In this document: in pieces, positions 18,452 to 27,355 of the stretch | How the letters are laid out: each line of letters opens with the position of its first letter | How positions within the stretch are numbered: position 1 is the stretch's first letter | Source of the DNA: Pseudoclavibacter terrae | GTDB taxonomy: Bacteria; Actinomycetota; Actinomycetes; Actinomycetales; Microbacteriaceae | DNA: 64,000 nucleotides | Assembly: GCF_008831075.1 (NCBI RefSeq) | Contig: NZ_WBJX01000002.1 | Coordinates: 372,001 to 436,000 of the forward strand | Reading direction: 5' to 3' | Position numbers and translations under genes: made by a program | Notes under the pieces: generated by a model | Told to the model about the DNA's origin: nothing | Databases searched by the model: none | What the model saw: the letters and a program-made list of their open reading frames with translations, nothing else

Positions 18452-19510
18452 ATGACTTCGACCGAGACCTGGCCCGGACTGCTCGAGAAGCTGCTTGGCG
18501 GTGAGGACCTGAGCGTCGCGCAGGCGACGTGGGCGATGCGCCAGGTGATGGCGGGTGAGGTGAGCGAGGCTCGGCTCGCGGCGTTCCTCGTGGCGCTCCG
18601 TGCGAAGGGGGAGACGGTCGAGGAGGTCGTCGGCTTCCGGGATGCGATCCTCGAGCACGCGGTGCCCCTCGATGTGCCTCCGATGGCGCTCGACATCGTC
18701 GGCACCGGTGGAGACATGGTCGGAACCGTCAACGTGTCGACCATGTCGTCCATGGTCTGCGCCGGTGCCGGGGTGCCGGTCGTGAAGCACGGTGGCGGTG
18801 CGTCCAGCGCGAAGTCGGGTTCGAGCGACGTCCTCTCGGCGCTCGGCGCCGTGCACACGGCCGACCCGGTCCGCGTGAAGCGGATCTTCGAGGAGGTCGG
18901 CCTGACGTTCGTGTACGCGGCGCAGTTCCATCCCGGATTCGGGCACGCGCGCAAGGTGCGCGGCGAGCTCGGGGTCCCCACCGTGTTCAACCTTCTCGGC
19001 CCGCTCACGAATCCCGCACGACCGGAGGCGTCGGCGGTCGGCGTGGCGCGCCAGGCGGCCATCCCTCTCATCACGGGCGTGTTCCGCACGCGTGGTGCGA
19101 CGGCACTCGTGTTCCGAGGCGACGACGGGCTCGACGAGCTGAGCGTCACGGGATACAGCCACATCTGGGAGGTCTCGAACGGCGCGATCACGGAGCACGA
19201 CCTCCACCCGCGCGATGTCGGCCTCGGCACGTACGACATGCACGAGCTCCTCGGCGGCATGCCAGAGGAGAACGCTGGGATCGCCCGCGACGTCCTGTCC
19301 GGGAAGCGGCACGGTGCCGTCCGTGACATCGTGCTGCTCAACGCCGCCGCTGGCCTCGTCGCCTACGACCTCGCCCAGAATCCCGAGGCGGCGGAGCGGC
19401 CCCTTCGGGAGCGGCTGTCGGCCAGGATCGTGGACGCAGCGGCGAGCATCGACAGCGGGCGGGCGATCGAGACGCTCGACGCATGGGTCGCCGCGACACG
19501 CTCCGCCTGA
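18452..19510 (+). CDS. trpD: anthranilate phosphoribosyltransferase
   Basis: Second step of tryptophan synthesis, transferring phosphoribose from PRPP to anthranilate. The 352 residues have the usual helical N-terminus, then the PRPP-binding GTGGD (about residue 88), NVSTM, KHGGGASSAKSGSSD and the PEA block after NLLGPLTNP. Start ATG 18452 is favoured over an in-frame ATG 33 bases upstream because the TATCGT element lies between them. The gene stands alone between the respiratory genes and glpK; no other trp gene is near. Confidence 0.97.
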   Translation: MTSTETWPGLLEKLLGGEDLSVAQATWAMRQVMAGEVSEARLAAFLVALRAKGETVEEVVGFRDAILEHAVPLDVPPMALDIVGTGGDMVGTVNVSTMSSMVCAGAGVPVVKHGGGASSAKSGSSDVLSALGAVHTADPVRVKRIFEEVGLTFVYAAQFHPGFGHARKVRGELGVPTVFNLLGPLTNPARPEASAVGVARQAAIPLITGVFRTRGATALVFRGDDGLDELSVTGYSHIWEVSNGAITEHDLHPRDVGLGTYDMHELLGGMPEENAGIARDVLSGKRHGAVRDIVLLNAAAGLVAYDLAQNPEAAERPLRERLSARIVDAAASIDSGRAIETLDAWVAATRSA

Positions 19511-19538
19511 CCCGACGAGGCTCAGGACCACTGAGAAC

Positions 19539-19577
19539 GGCCGAGGCCCTCAGCAGATGCTGCTGAGGGCCTCGGCC
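19539..19577. terminator. bidirectional terminator between trpD and glpK
   Basis: Perfect 18-bp stem, 19539-19556 with 19560-19577, loop ATG. Sits between two convergent genes and serves both. Confidence 0.93.
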
Positions 19578-19598
19578 GTGTCGTCTGTGCCTCGTGGA

Positions 19599-21113
19599 CT
19601 ACGAGACGTCCTCATCGACCCAGTCGAGGGTCTTCGAGACGGCCTTCTTCCAGTTGCGGTAGAGACGCTCGCGCTCTTCTTCCGGCATCTGCGGGGTCCA
19701 GCGCTTGTCCTCCTGCCAGTTGGCGGAGACCTCGTCGAGGTCCTTCCAGAACCCGACTGCGAGACCGGCCGCGTAGGCGGCGCCGAGCGCCGTGGTCTCC
19801 GTGACGACAGGGCGAACGACGTCGGTGTTGAGGATGTCGGCCTGGAACTGCATGAGCGTGTCGTTGGCGACCATGCCGCCGTCGACCTTGAGCTCGGCGA
19901 GTGGCACACCGGAGTCGGCGTTCGACGCCTCGAGGACGTCGCGCGTCTGGTATGCCGTGGACTCGAGAGCCGCTCGCGCGATGTGGTTCTTGTTCACGAA
20001 GCGCGTCAGGCCGACGATGGCGCCGCGTGCATCCGGTCGCCAGTACGGCGCGAAGAGGCCCGAGAACGCGGGGACGATGTACGTTCCGCCGTTGTCCTCG
20101 ACCTTGCTCGCCAGTTCTTCGATCTCCGGGGCCGAGTTGATGAGCCCCAGGTTGTCGCGCAGCCACTGCACCAGCGAGCCGGTCACGGCGATGGAGCCCT
20201 CGAGTGCGTAGACGGGAGCCGCGTCGCCGAGCTTGTAGCAGAGCGTCGTGAGGAGGCCGTTCTCGGACTTCACGATCTTCTCGCCGGTGTTGTAGATGAG
20301 GAAGGATCCAGTGCCGTACGTGTTCTTGGCCTCACCCGACGTGAAGGCCGTCTGCCCGAACGTCGCCGCCTGCTGGTCGCCGAGGATGCCGGAGATCGGC
20401 ACCTCGCGGAGGAGCGACTGCGTGCTCGCGTGGCCGTAGATCTCGGACGATGACTTGATCTCGGGGAGCATCGAGGCCGGAACGCCGAAGGCGTCCAGGA
20501 TCGACTGGTCCCAGGCGAGCGTCTCGAGGTCCATGAAGAGCGTCCGGGAGGCATTCGTGACGTCGGTGACGTGCACTCCGCCGTTGACGCCGCCCGTCAG
20601 ATTCCACAGGACCCAGCTGTCGGTCGTGCCGAAGATGAGGTCGCCCGCCTCGGCCCGCTCTCGCGCTCCTTCGACGTTCTCGAGGATCCAGACGATCTTG
20701 GTGCCGGAGAAGTAGGTGGCGAGGGGGAGACCGACGGTGTCCTTGAAGCGCTCGACTCCGCCGTCGGCGGCCAGGCGGTCCACGATGGCCTGAGTGCGGG
20801 TGTCCTGCCAGACGATGGCGTTGTAGACCGGCTCGCCCGTGGTCTTGTCCCAGACCACGGCCGTCTCGCGCTGGTTCGTGATTCCGATCGTGGCGATGTC
20901 GTGGCGAGTGATGTTCGCCTTCGAGAGCGCCTGGCCGATGACCTCTCGCGTGTTGTTCCAGATCTCCTTCGGGTCGTGCTCGACCCAGCCGGCCTGCGGG
21001 AAGATCTGCTCGTGCTCGAGCTGACCCGTGGACACGATCGACCCGGAGTGGTCGAAGACGATGGCTCGAGAGGAGGTGGTGCCCTGGTCGATGGCGATGA
21101 CGTACTTGCTCAC
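19599..21113 (-). CDS. glpK: glycerol kinase
   Basis: Phosphorylates glycerol to sn-glycerol 3-phosphate with ATP. The 504-residue FGGY-family kinase shows the N-terminal [13 protein letters not shown], the glycerol site around [20 protein letters not shown] and the C-terminal [13 protein letters not shown]-site segment. Start GTG 21113 follows GGGAG by seven bases. It lies 154 bases downstream of glpF on the same strand with a hairpin between them, suggesting a glpFK unit with reduced read-through. Confidence 0.97.
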   Translation of the reverse strand: MSKYVIAIDQGTTSSRAIVFDHSGSIVSTGQLEHEQIFPQAGWVEHDPKEIWNNTREVIGQALSKANITRHDIATIGITNQRETAVVWDKTTGEPVYNAIVWQDTRTQAIVDRLAADGGVERFKDTVGLPLATYFSGTKIVWILENVEGARERAEAGDLIFGTTDSWVLWNLTGGVNGGVHVTDVTNASRTLFMDLETLAWDQSILDAFGVPASMLPEIKSSSEIYGHASTQSLLREVPISGILGDQQAATFGQTAFTSGEAKNTYGTGSFLIYNTGEKIVKSENGLLTTLCYKLGDAAPVYALEGSIAVTGSLVQWLRDNLGLINSAPEIEELASKVEDNGGTYIVPAFSGLFAPYWRPDARGAIVGLTRFVNKNHIARAALESTAYQTRDVLEASNADSGVPLAELKVDGGMVANDTLMQFQADILNTDVVRPVVTETTALGAAYAAGLAVGFWKDLDEVSANWQEDKRWTPQMPEEERERLYRNWKKAVSKTLDWVDEDVS

Positions 21114-21210
21114 GGAATGACTCCCTTGTCAGAGATGGTGATGTGCCAGTGGTGGTGACAGCGATGCCGGCCTGGCGCGAGCATCGCGGGTGGTGTCATG
21201 CAGACAGTTT

Positions 21211-21241
21211 CGGGGCCGGATCTGTGAGGAGTCCGGCCCCG
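21211..21241 (-). terminator. intercistronic hairpin between glpF and glpK
   Basis: Perfect 10-bp stem CGGGGCCGGA (21211-21220) / TCCGGCCCCG (21232-21241), 26 bases past the glpF stop in the direction of transcription and about 100 bases before glpK. No T-run follows, so it may be an attenuator or stability element rather than a full terminator. Confidence 0.6.
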
Positions 21242-21267
21242 AGGTCGTGTCGGTGTGCTCGTGGGTG

Positions 21268-22053
21268 CTAGGCGGTGACGCCGGGGAGGATCGCGGTGCC
21301 GACAAGACCCGCGAGGATGCCGCCGATGATCGGACCGACGATCGGAACCCACGAGTAGCTCCAGTCGCTGCCGCCCTTGCCCTTGATGGGGAGGAAGGCG
21401 TGCGCGAGGCGGGGTCCGAGGTCACGGGCTGGGTTGATGGCGTACCCCGTGGGGCCACCGAGGCTCGCGCCGATGGAGACGACGACGATCGCGACGGCGA
21501 GCGGCGCGAGGTTGCCGAGGCTCGTCGAGTCCGGGGCGGTCGATCCGAGGTCGCTGCCGAGGATGCCCGGGAAGTTCGTGAAGGCGATGACGGCGAGGAC
21601 GAGGACGAATGTCGCGATGATCTCCGTCACGGTGTTCCAGCCGAGGCTGCGCTTCGCCGGTCCGGTGGCGAACACGGCGAGTTTGGAGGCCGGGTCGGGC
21701 TCGTCGTCGAAGTGCAGCTTGTAGGCGAGCCATACGATGACCGCACCGAGGATGGCACCGATCAGCTGCGCCAGGATGCGCAGGCCGATCTCTCCTCCGT
21801 CGATCGGGTCGCCGTTCACGAGGCTGTTGGCCGCGAGGCCCAGCGTCACTGCTGGGTTGAGCTGGCCGCCGGAAGCCGCAGAGGAGAGCACGCCGATGAA
21901 GACGGCGAAGCCCCAGCCGAAGTTGATGAGGAGCCAGCCGCCGCCGTTGCCCTTCGTGCCCTTGAGGACGACGTTGGCGACGACACCGCAACCGAGGAGG
22001 ACGAGCACTGCGGTGCCCACCAGCTCGGCCAAGAAGATCGATCCTAGATCCAC
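21268..22053 (-). CDS. glpF: glycerol facilitator (MIP/aquaglyceroporin)
   Basis: Channel for glycerol diffusion across the membrane, 261 residues with six membrane helices and two half-helices. Both NPA boxes are present: QLNPAVT (about residue 63) and INPARD (about 196); the Asp after NPAR is characteristic of glycerol-conducting members. The GTG at 22053 follows GAAAGG by seven bases. It is first in the glpF-glpK unit and divergent from dhaKLM, linking glycerol entry with both phosphorylation routes. Confidence 0.93.
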   Translation of the reverse strand: MDLGSIFLAELVGTAVLVLLGCGVVANVVLKGTKGNGGGWLLINFGWGFAVFIGVLSSAASGGQLNPAVTLGLAANSLVNGDPIDGGEIGLRILAQLIGAILGAVIVWLAYKLHFDDEPDPASKLAVFATGPAKRSLGWNTVTEIIATFVLVLAVIAFTNFPGILGSDLGSTAPDSTSLGNLAPLAVAIVVVSIGASLGGPTGYAINPARDLGPRLAHAFLPIKGKGGSDWSYSWVPIVGPIIGGILAGLVGTAILPGVTA

Positions 22054-22114
22054 GGGATTGCCTTTCTGGGAAGTTCGATACGGGCGAGCCCGTGCCGCGA
22101 TTGAGCGGTTCTTC

Positions 22115-22194
22115 ACCCTAGGCACAGGGCGCACTAACACGCGCGTGTTACGCGGGAATTTCCCCGAATTGTGACAACCCCTCGGCACTAGGCT
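22115..22194. promoter_or_regulatory. divergent control region of glpFK and dhaKLM with a 16-bp palindrome
   Basis: A perfect palindrome TAACACGCGCGTGTTA lies at 22135-22150. On the minus strand TAGGGT (22115-22120) is a plausible glpF -10, and the palindrome covers its -35 position. On the plus strand TAGGCT (22189-22194) is a plausible dhaK -10. A second symmetric element GGGAATTTCCC is at 22154-22164. The palindrome looks like an operator for a dimeric repressor; which one is unknown. Confidence 0.55.
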
Positions 22195-22241
22195 GGGTCT
22201 GGTTGCAATGCTGCCGCCAACATCTCGTCGAGAGGATGATC

Positions 22242-23243
22242 GTGAAGAAGCTGATCAACGATCCGAAGGACGTTGTCAAAGAGGCCCTGGAAGGCATGGC
22301 GCTGGCACACGCGGATATTCTCCGGCTTGCCCCGGAGCCCGCTTTCCTGGTCCGAGCCGATGCGCCGGTCGAGGGCAAGGTCGGCATCGTGTCCGGCGGT
22401 GGATCGGGACATGAGCCGATGCACGGGGGGCTGGTCGGGTTCGGGATGCTCGATGCCGCGGTTCCAGGACCGGTGTTCACCTCCCCGACGCCAGACCCCA
22501 TCCTCGAGGCCACGAAGGCCGTCGACTCCGGCCGCGGGGTCCTCCACATCGTCAAGAACTACACCGGCGACGTCCTCAACTTCGAGACGGCCTCCGATCT
22601 CGCGCTGGCCGAGGAGATCGAGGTGCGGAGCGTCATCGTCGATGACGACGTCGCCGTGAAGGACTCCCTCTACACGGCTGGCCGCCGGGGAGTCGCGGGG
22701 ACCGTGCTCGTCGAGAAGATCGCTGGCGCCTCGGCTGAGCGCGGCGACGACCTCGACACCGTCGCGGGATTGGCTGAGAAGGTCAACGCCAACGCCCGCT
22801 CGATGGGCGTCGCCCTCTCTGCGTGCACGGTTCCGCACGCCGGGGAGCCGAGTTTCGACCTGGGGGAGGATGAGATCGAGATCGGCATCGGCATTCACGG
22901 CGAACCCGGACGCGCGCGAATCGCGATCGAGCCTGCGGATGCGATTGTCGACCGTCTGCTCGCTCCGATTCTGGAAGATCTTCCTTTCGCGTCGGGAGAC
23001 GATGTTCTTCTCTTTGTGAACGGAATGGGCGGTACACCCGAAATCGAGTTGTACATCGTGTTCCGGAGGGCGGCAGAGGTGCTCAGGGAACGAGGAATCA
23101 CGGTGACTCGCCATCTCGTGGGGAACTTCACGACATCGCTGGAGATGCAGGGCTGCTCGATCACCGTGCTGAGACTCGACGACGAACTGACTGAATTATG
23201 GGATGCGCCCGTCCACACGGCGGCGCTCCGATGGGGAAGGTAG
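22242..23243 (+). CDS. dhaK: dihydroxyacetone kinase subunit DhaK
   Basis: Substrate-binding subunit of the PTS-dependent dihydroxyacetone kinase. The 333-residue protein shows [11 protein letters not shown] (from residue 51) and the substrate-linking His219 in GIHGEPGR, which forms a hemiaminal with dihydroxyacetone. GTG 22242 is preferred: GAGAGG at 22230-22235 lies six bases upstream and the protein then starts [10 protein letters not shown] as in homologues. In-frame upstream starts have no site. First gene of dhaK-dhaL-dhaM. Confidence 0.96.
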   Translation: MKKLINDPKDVVKEALEGMALAHADILRLAPEPAFLVRADAPVEGKVGIVSGGGSGHEPMHGGLVGFGMLDAAVPGPVFTSPTPDPILEATKAVDSGRGVLHIVKNYTGDVLNFETASDLALAEEIEVRSVIVDDDVAVKDSLYTAGRRGVAGTVLVEKIAGASAERGDDLDTVAGLAEKVNANARSMGVALSACTVPHAGEPSFDLGEDEIEIGIGIHGEPGRARIAIEPADAIVDRLLAPILEDLPFASGDDVLLFVNGMGGTPEIELYIVFRRAAEVLRERGITVTRHLVGNFTTSLEMQGCSITVLRLDDELTELWDAPVHTAALRWGR

Positions 23244-23246
23244 AAC

Positions 23247-23879
23247 ATGGCACTCGACGGAAACTGGGCTCGCAGATGGGTGGAGCTCGCCGCGGCCTCC
23301 ATGGCTGAGAACCGGACTGAGCTGATCCATCTCGACAGGAACATCGGCGACGGGGACCACGGCGAGAACATGGACCGCGGATTCCAGGCGGCGCTCGGGA
23401 AGCTGCCGTCGCTGGAGGAGGGCGCCTCACCCGCCGATGTCCTGAAGCTCCTCGCGACGACGCTCATCTCGACCGTCGGGGGAGCGGCCGGGCCGCTCTA
23501 CGGGACGGCCTTCCTCAAGGGGGCCGTCGCGTTGAAGGGCAAGGCGGAACTCGAGCCGGGAGACGTCGCGGCGTTCGTCGAGGCGGCCTCGGCTGGGCTC
23601 CAGCAGCGCGGCAAGGCGCAGCCGGGGGACAAGACCATGGTCGACGCGTGGGCCCCCGCCGCCTCCGCGGCGGAGAAGGCTGCTGGCGCGGGCGAGGATG
23701 CGGTTGCCGTGCTGCGCGCCGCAGCGTTCGCCGCCGTCGAAGGAGCCGCGGCCACCGAACCGCTCGTGGCGAGGAAGGGGAGGGCGAGCTACCTGGGGGA
23801 GCGGAGTGCTGGGCACCGCGACCCCGGTGCGCAGTCGACGGCCTACCTCCTCGGCGCAGCCGTCGAGGCGGCCTCGTGA
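23247..23879 (+). CDS. dhaL: dihydroxyacetone kinase subunit DhaL (ADP-binding)
   Basis: Carries a permanently bound ADP that DhaM rephosphorylates and that phosphorylates dihydroxyacetone on DhaK. The 210-residue protein has the metal-binding aspartates Asp30, Asp35 and Asp37 in HLDRNIGDGDHGENMD, then GGAAGPLYGT and KTMVDAWAP around the nucleotide. It begins three bases after dhaK and its stop overlaps dhaM (GTGA), so the subunits are co-produced. The nearest paralogue type, the ATP-dependent single-chain kinase, is excluded by the separate DhaK and DhaM. Confidence 0.95.
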   Translation: MALDGNWARRWVELAAASMAENRTELIHLDRNIGDGDHGENMDRGFQAALGKLPSLEEGASPADVLKLLATTLISTVGGAAGPLYGTAFLKGAVALKGKAELEPGDVAAFVEAASAGLQQRGKAQPGDKTMVDAWAPAASAAEKAAGAGEDAVAVLRAAAFAAVEGAAATEPLVARKGRASYLGERSAGHRDPGAQSTAYLLGAAVEAAS

Positions 23880-24601
23880 CCGTCGGCATCGTCGTCGCGT
23901 CGCACTCCGCGCGCATCGCCGAGGGGATCGTGGAGCTGGCCGGTCAGATGGCGCAGGACGTCGCGATCATCGCGGCGGGCGGCACGGACGACGGTCGTGT
24001 CGGGACGAGCTTCGACCTGATCGAGAGCGCGGTCGCGCGGGCGCAGTCCGGGGACGGCGTCGCTGTCTTCACGGACCTCGGCTCCGCGGTCATGACCGCG
24101 GAGACCGTCCTTGAGATGCTCGACGAGGACGCCGGCGAGGTGCGGCTGGTCGACGCCCCCATCGTCGAGGGCTGCGTCGCTGCGGCCGTCGCCGCGGCGG
24201 GTGGCGCCGCCCTGGGGGAGGTCGTCGCCGCAGGCGAATCAGCGTGGCGGCGCGACGGCGACGCGTCGCCGGACCCCGGCCAGGACTCCTCGAGCGGCAC
24301 CGCTGCAGAGCGCGCGGCCGATGCTCTGCCAGCTGCCGCGTCACCGGATGCGAGCGCCCGCGTCACGATCGTCAACGAGCAGGGGCTCCACGCGAGGCCG
24401 GCGGCTCAGCTCGTCGCCGCAGCCGCGAAGTTCGAGGCGGAGATCACGATCGGCGGGGCCGATGCGGACAGCCTCCTGCGCATCATCTCGCTCGGGGCGT
24501 CCCAGGGGCAGGAGATCGAGGTCACCGCGACCGGTCGGGACGCGGACCAGGCCGTGCGCGAACTCGCCGAGCTCATCAGCTCCGGCTTCGGCGAAGCCTG
24601 A
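23876..24601 (+). CDS. dhaM: PTS-dependent dihydroxyacetone kinase phosphotransferase DhaM (EIIA-HPr)
   Basis: Relays phosphate from the PTS to DhaL. The 241-residue protein is a fusion: an EIIA-mannose-like domain (about residues 1-125) with active-site His10 in VVASHSARIA, an Ala/Ser-rich linker (about 126-160), and an HPr domain with His172 in QGLHARPAAQ. It lacks the enzyme I-like third domain of the E. coli protein, so free enzyme I must donate to the HPr domain. Starts with GTG overlapping the dhaL stop. Last gene of the operon. Confidence 0.93.
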   Translation: MTVGIVVASHSARIAEGIVELAGQMAQDVAIIAAGGTDDGRVGTSFDLIESAVARAQSGDGVAVFTDLGSAVMTAETVLEMLDEDAGEVRLVDAPIVEGCVAAAVAAAGGAALGEVVAAGESAWRRDGDASPDPGQDSSSGTAAERAADALPAAASPDASARVTIVNEQGLHARPAAQLVAAAAKFEAEITIGGADADSLLRIISLGASQGQEIEVTATGRDADQAVRELAELISSGFGEA

Positions 24602-24673
24602 CGATCACGCAACCGCGGAACGCGGTACCGGCGCGGAGGAGAAGTTTCCGCGCGTCGGCGTCCGCGCCTTCGG

Positions 24674-24679
24674 TAGAAT
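24674..24679 (+). promoter_or_regulatory. -10 element upstream of the NfeD-like gene
   Basis: TAGAAT, a strong -10 match, 55 bases before the ATG at 24735. It gives the NfeD-like/flotillin pair a promoter separate from dhaKLM. Confidence 0.5.
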
Positions 24680-24734
24680 CAATGCCAGGCGGGGGCACAC
24701 CCCGCCGCACGCGGCCACCAGGGAGCTCACCGTC

Positions 24735-25202
24735 ATGACCGTCTTCATCATCATCGGAGCGATCGGCCTCGGACTTCTCGTCTTCTCGATGTTCTTCGGG
24801 GAGATCCTCGACGTCGATGCTGGCGGGCTGCTCTCGGTTCCAGGCCTCGCGGTCGCCCTCGTCGTCTTCGGTGCCTCCGGGGCGATCACGGACAGCATGG
24901 GACTCCCGCAGTTCTGGGCCTACATCGTCGCGATCGTCATCGGCCTGATCGCCTACGTCGGATCAGCGCTTCTCGTGCGCAACCTCTCGAAGAGCAGCGA
25001 TGGCGTGCCGCGCGACGTGACCGGTGACACCGGGACGGCGATGTCCCGCATCACGAACGCCAGCGGCGAAGTCGCGCTCGACGGCTCCCACGAGATCGAA
25101 CGACGCCTCGCTTTCGCCGATGGCGACATCGAGCAGGGAACGCGCATCCGAGTCGTGCAGCACCTCGGCTCGCGCGTCAAGGTCGAACGCGAATCCGAGT
25201 GA
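24735..25202 (+). CDS. NfeD-like membrane protein
   Basis: A 155-residue protein with an N-terminal helix (residues 2-22), two further helices (about 35-80) and a soluble C-terminal domain of about 70 residues that fits the OB-fold of NfeD proteins. It precedes a flotillin gene by 87 bases, and NfeD-flotillin pairing is well known, so I infer a partner in membrane microdomain assembly. The identification rests on this layout more than on a motif. ATG 24735 is preceded by GGGAG nine bases upstream. Confidence 0.7.
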   Translation: MTVFIIIGAIGLGLLVFSMFFGEILDVDAGGLLSVPGLAVALVVFGASGAITDSMGLPQFWAYIVAIVIGLIAYVGSALLVRNLSKSSDGVPRDVTGDTGTAMSRITNASGEVALDGSHEIERRLAFADGDIEQGTRIRVVQHLGSRVKVERESE

Positions 25203-25289
25203 CCCCTGCCGCGCTGACCGGACGATGCGGCAGGCGCGGCACCCCCACAGCATGACCATCCACGACCTCCACGACAGGAAATCGACCAT

Positions 25290-26768
25290 ATGGACTTGAT
25301 AGCTGCCAACGTCTCCGTGATCGGCGTCATCGCGATCATCATCGCGCTGCTCGCCCTCGGTGTCTTCATCGCATCCCGCATCCGCCGCGTCCCACCGAAC
25401 GAGGCCCTCATCATCGTCGGCCGCGGCGCCGGGCAGAAGGCCCAGAGCGACATGACGGGACAGCGCGTCGTCATCGGAGGCCGCACGTTCGTCTGGCCGA
25501 TCCTGCAGCAGGGCTTCGCGCTCTCGCTCGAGCAGCGCCAGATCGGCATCCAGGTCGAGGGCGTCGACAAGAACCGCATCAAGATCGCCATCAAGGCGTC
25601 CATCAACTTCAAGGTGTCCGGCACCGAGGAGGGCGTTCGCCGCGCGGCCCAGCGATTCCTCGACCAGCAGGAGGCGCTCACCGACATCATCCGCGAGTCG
25701 CTCGAGGGCTCGCTTCGCTCCATCGTCGGAGACATGACGATCGAGCAGATCATCTCCGACCGCAAGAGCCTCTCCGACCGCGTCGTGTCCGAGACGAAGG
25801 CCGACCTCATCGAACAGGGCCTGCAGGTCGACCTCCTCAACATCTCCGACATCTCCACGCCCGGCAGCGACTACCTGCAGAACCTCGGTCGTTCCGAGTC
25901 CGCTCGCGCCCGTCAGGTCGCCGAGGTCAGCGAAGCCGAAGCGGCTCGCGTCTCCGAGTTCGCGAAGATCGAGGCCTCGGAGCGCATCGCCGAGCGTGAG
26001 AAGGAACTGCGCCTGCGTCAGGCCTCCATCAAGGCCGAGACCGACCGCGCAAACGCCGAAGCAGAGGCCGCCGGCCAGTTCGCACGGGCCGAGCAGGACC
26101 GACTCGTCGCACAGCAGGAGCGCGAAGCGCTCATCGAACAGGCGCTCGTGACGCAGGAGCGACTCGACATCGAGATCCGCAAGCCGGCCGAGGCAGACGC
26201 CTACGCGAAGGTCCAGCAGGCCAACGCCATCCGCGACACCGAGAACGCGGCGACCGACGCCGAGGTCTACAAGCGCACCCGCACGGCCGAGGCCAACAAG
26301 GTCGCCGCCGTCCAGGACGCCGAGGCAGCGGCAGCCGCCGTGCGCTACTCCGGTGAGGCCGACCGTGACCGCCAGATCGCGCTCGCCGCGGGTATCCGCG
26401 CCGAGGGTGACGCCCGCGCCGCGGCCATCCAGGCCGAGGGTCTCGCGGAGGCCGCGGCGACCGACGCCAAGGCGCAGGCGCTGCAGAAGTACGGCGAAGC
26501 CGCCATCGCGCAGGAGATCATCTCGCGCCTGCCGGAGATCGTCCGTGCCGCGGCCGACCCGATCAGCAACATCGAGAAGCTCACCGTCATCTCCACGGAT
26601 GGCGCGAGCGCCGTCACGAAGACGGTTGGCTCGGTCCTCGGCGAGGGCACCGAGGTGCTCAAGACGCTCACGGGCATCGACCTGCAGCAGCTGGTCGGCT
26701 CGTTCGCCAAGGACGGTGGCCTCGCGCCCTCCGGCACGACCACGGGGGACGCCACACCGAACAGCTGA
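25290..26768 (+). CDS. flotillin / SPFH-domain protein
   Basis: A 492-residue membrane scaffold of the flotillin (FloA/FloT/YuaG) class. One N-terminal membrane helix (about residues 7-29) is followed by an SPFH/band-7 domain (about 30-200). A long Ala/Glu/Arg-rich coiled coil with many EA repeats runs from about 200 to 400, and the C-terminal part is Gly/Thr-rich. Flotillins organise membrane regions and oligomerise through the coiled coil. Its partner is probably the NfeD-like protein just upstream. A strong terminator follows at 26801-26835. Confidence 0.93.
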   Translation: MDLIAANVSVIGVIAIIIALLALGVFIASRIRRVPPNEALIIVGRGAGQKAQSDMTGQRVVIGGRTFVWPILQQGFALSLEQRQIGIQVEGVDKNRIKIAIKASINFKVSGTEEGVRRAAQRFLDQQEALTDIIRESLEGSLRSIVGDMTIEQIISDRKSLSDRVVSETKADLIEQGLQVDLLNISDISTPGSDYLQNLGRSESARARQVAEVSEAEAARVSEFAKIEASERIAEREKELRLRQASIKAETDRANAEAEAAGQFARAEQDRLVAQQEREALIEQALVTQERLDIEIRKPAEADAYAKVQQANAIRDTENAATDAEVYKRTRTAEANKVAAVQDAEAAAAAVRYSGEADRDRQIALAAGIRAEGDARAAAIQAEGLAEAAATDAKAQALQKYGEAAIAQEIISRLPEIVRAAADPISNIEKLTVISTDGASAVTKTVGSVLGEGTEVLKTLTGIDLQQLVGSFAKDGGLAPSGTTTGDATPNS

Positions 26769-26800
26769 CCGAGAGTCGCGATCTCTCGTTCCGTGCACTG

Positions 26801-26835
26801 AGACGGGGCGGCCCCACCGGGGGTCGCCCCGTCTC
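26801..26835 (+). terminator. terminator after the flotillin gene
   Basis: 16-bp stem GAGACGGGGCGGCCCC (26801-26816) / GGGGTCGCCCCGTCTC (26820-26835) with one G-T pair and loop ACC. Confidence 0.85.
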
Positions 26836-26850
26836 GTCGTCTCCGGCCGC

Positions 26851-26856
26851 TACACT
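26851..26856 (+). promoter_or_regulatory. leaderless promoter of the small membrane protein gene
   Basis: TACACT followed by seven bases and the GTG at 26864. It sits between the flotillin terminator and the gene. Confidence 0.45.
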
Positions 26857-26863
26857 GACCCGC

Positions 26864-27355
26864 GTGAGCGCCGCCCCTGCAGAAGACTCCCCGCCGATCT
26901 CCCTCGCGGCGTTCCGGCCGACCCAGCGCGAGGTCCTCGCCCGCCTCGTGCCGACGCTGCTCGCCGTCGGCCTCGTGGCGTTCCTCGGCTACGCGCTGGC
27001 CACCGAGGCCGGCCGGCTGCAGCTCGACGAGCGCGGCTTCGTGCCCCTGCTGCTCGGCTGGATCGCGATGCTCGGGCTCTGCATTCTGGGCGCGGTCGCC
27101 GCGCTCGCAGCCGAGCGCGGCGTGTCGACCGGACTGCGCTCCTACACCCGCCAGCGCGTGCTGCCGCTTGCCCTCGGGCATTCGATCCTCGCGGCCGCCG
27201 GCGCGACGTTCTGCAGCTTCTGGATCTCCGGGGGAGCGTACGACCTGCTCACGGTCCTCACGTGCACGTTCGTGCTCACGCTGCTGTTCACGGCGTCCGT
27301 GCTCGTGCCGTCATACCTGACGGGCTTCGCACGCGCGGAGGCCGAGCGAGCCTAG
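26864..27355 (+). CDS. hypothetical membrane protein, four helices
   Basis: I do not recognise this 163-residue protein. It has a short hydrophilic N-terminus and four predicted membrane helices (about 27-47, 59-82, 101-125 and 127-150). The GTG start is placed by a TACACT element seven bases upstream, which implies a leaderless message. Codon usage resembles the neighbours and the frame is clean. Its TAG stop shares three bases with the stop of the convergent kup gene (CTAG at 27352-27355). Coding status is well supported; function unknown. Confidence 0.75.
   Translation: MSAAPAEDSPPISLAAFRPTQREVLARLVPTLLAVGLVAFLGYALATEAGRLQLDERGFVPLLLGWIAMLGLCILGAVAALAAERGVSTGLRSYTRQRVLPLALGHSILAAAGATFCSFWISGGAYDLLTVLTCTFVLTLLFTASVLVPSYLTGFARAEAERA

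Noticed and set aside
17713-19341. A 542-codon minus-strand frame that includes ctaE
   Set aside because: Only the last 210 codons are ctaE; the rest is antisense to trpD, and the promoter lies at 18352.
22203-22241. An upstream in-frame start for dhaK
   Set aside because: The GAGAGG site and the homologous N-terminus (KKLIND) place the start at GTG 22242.
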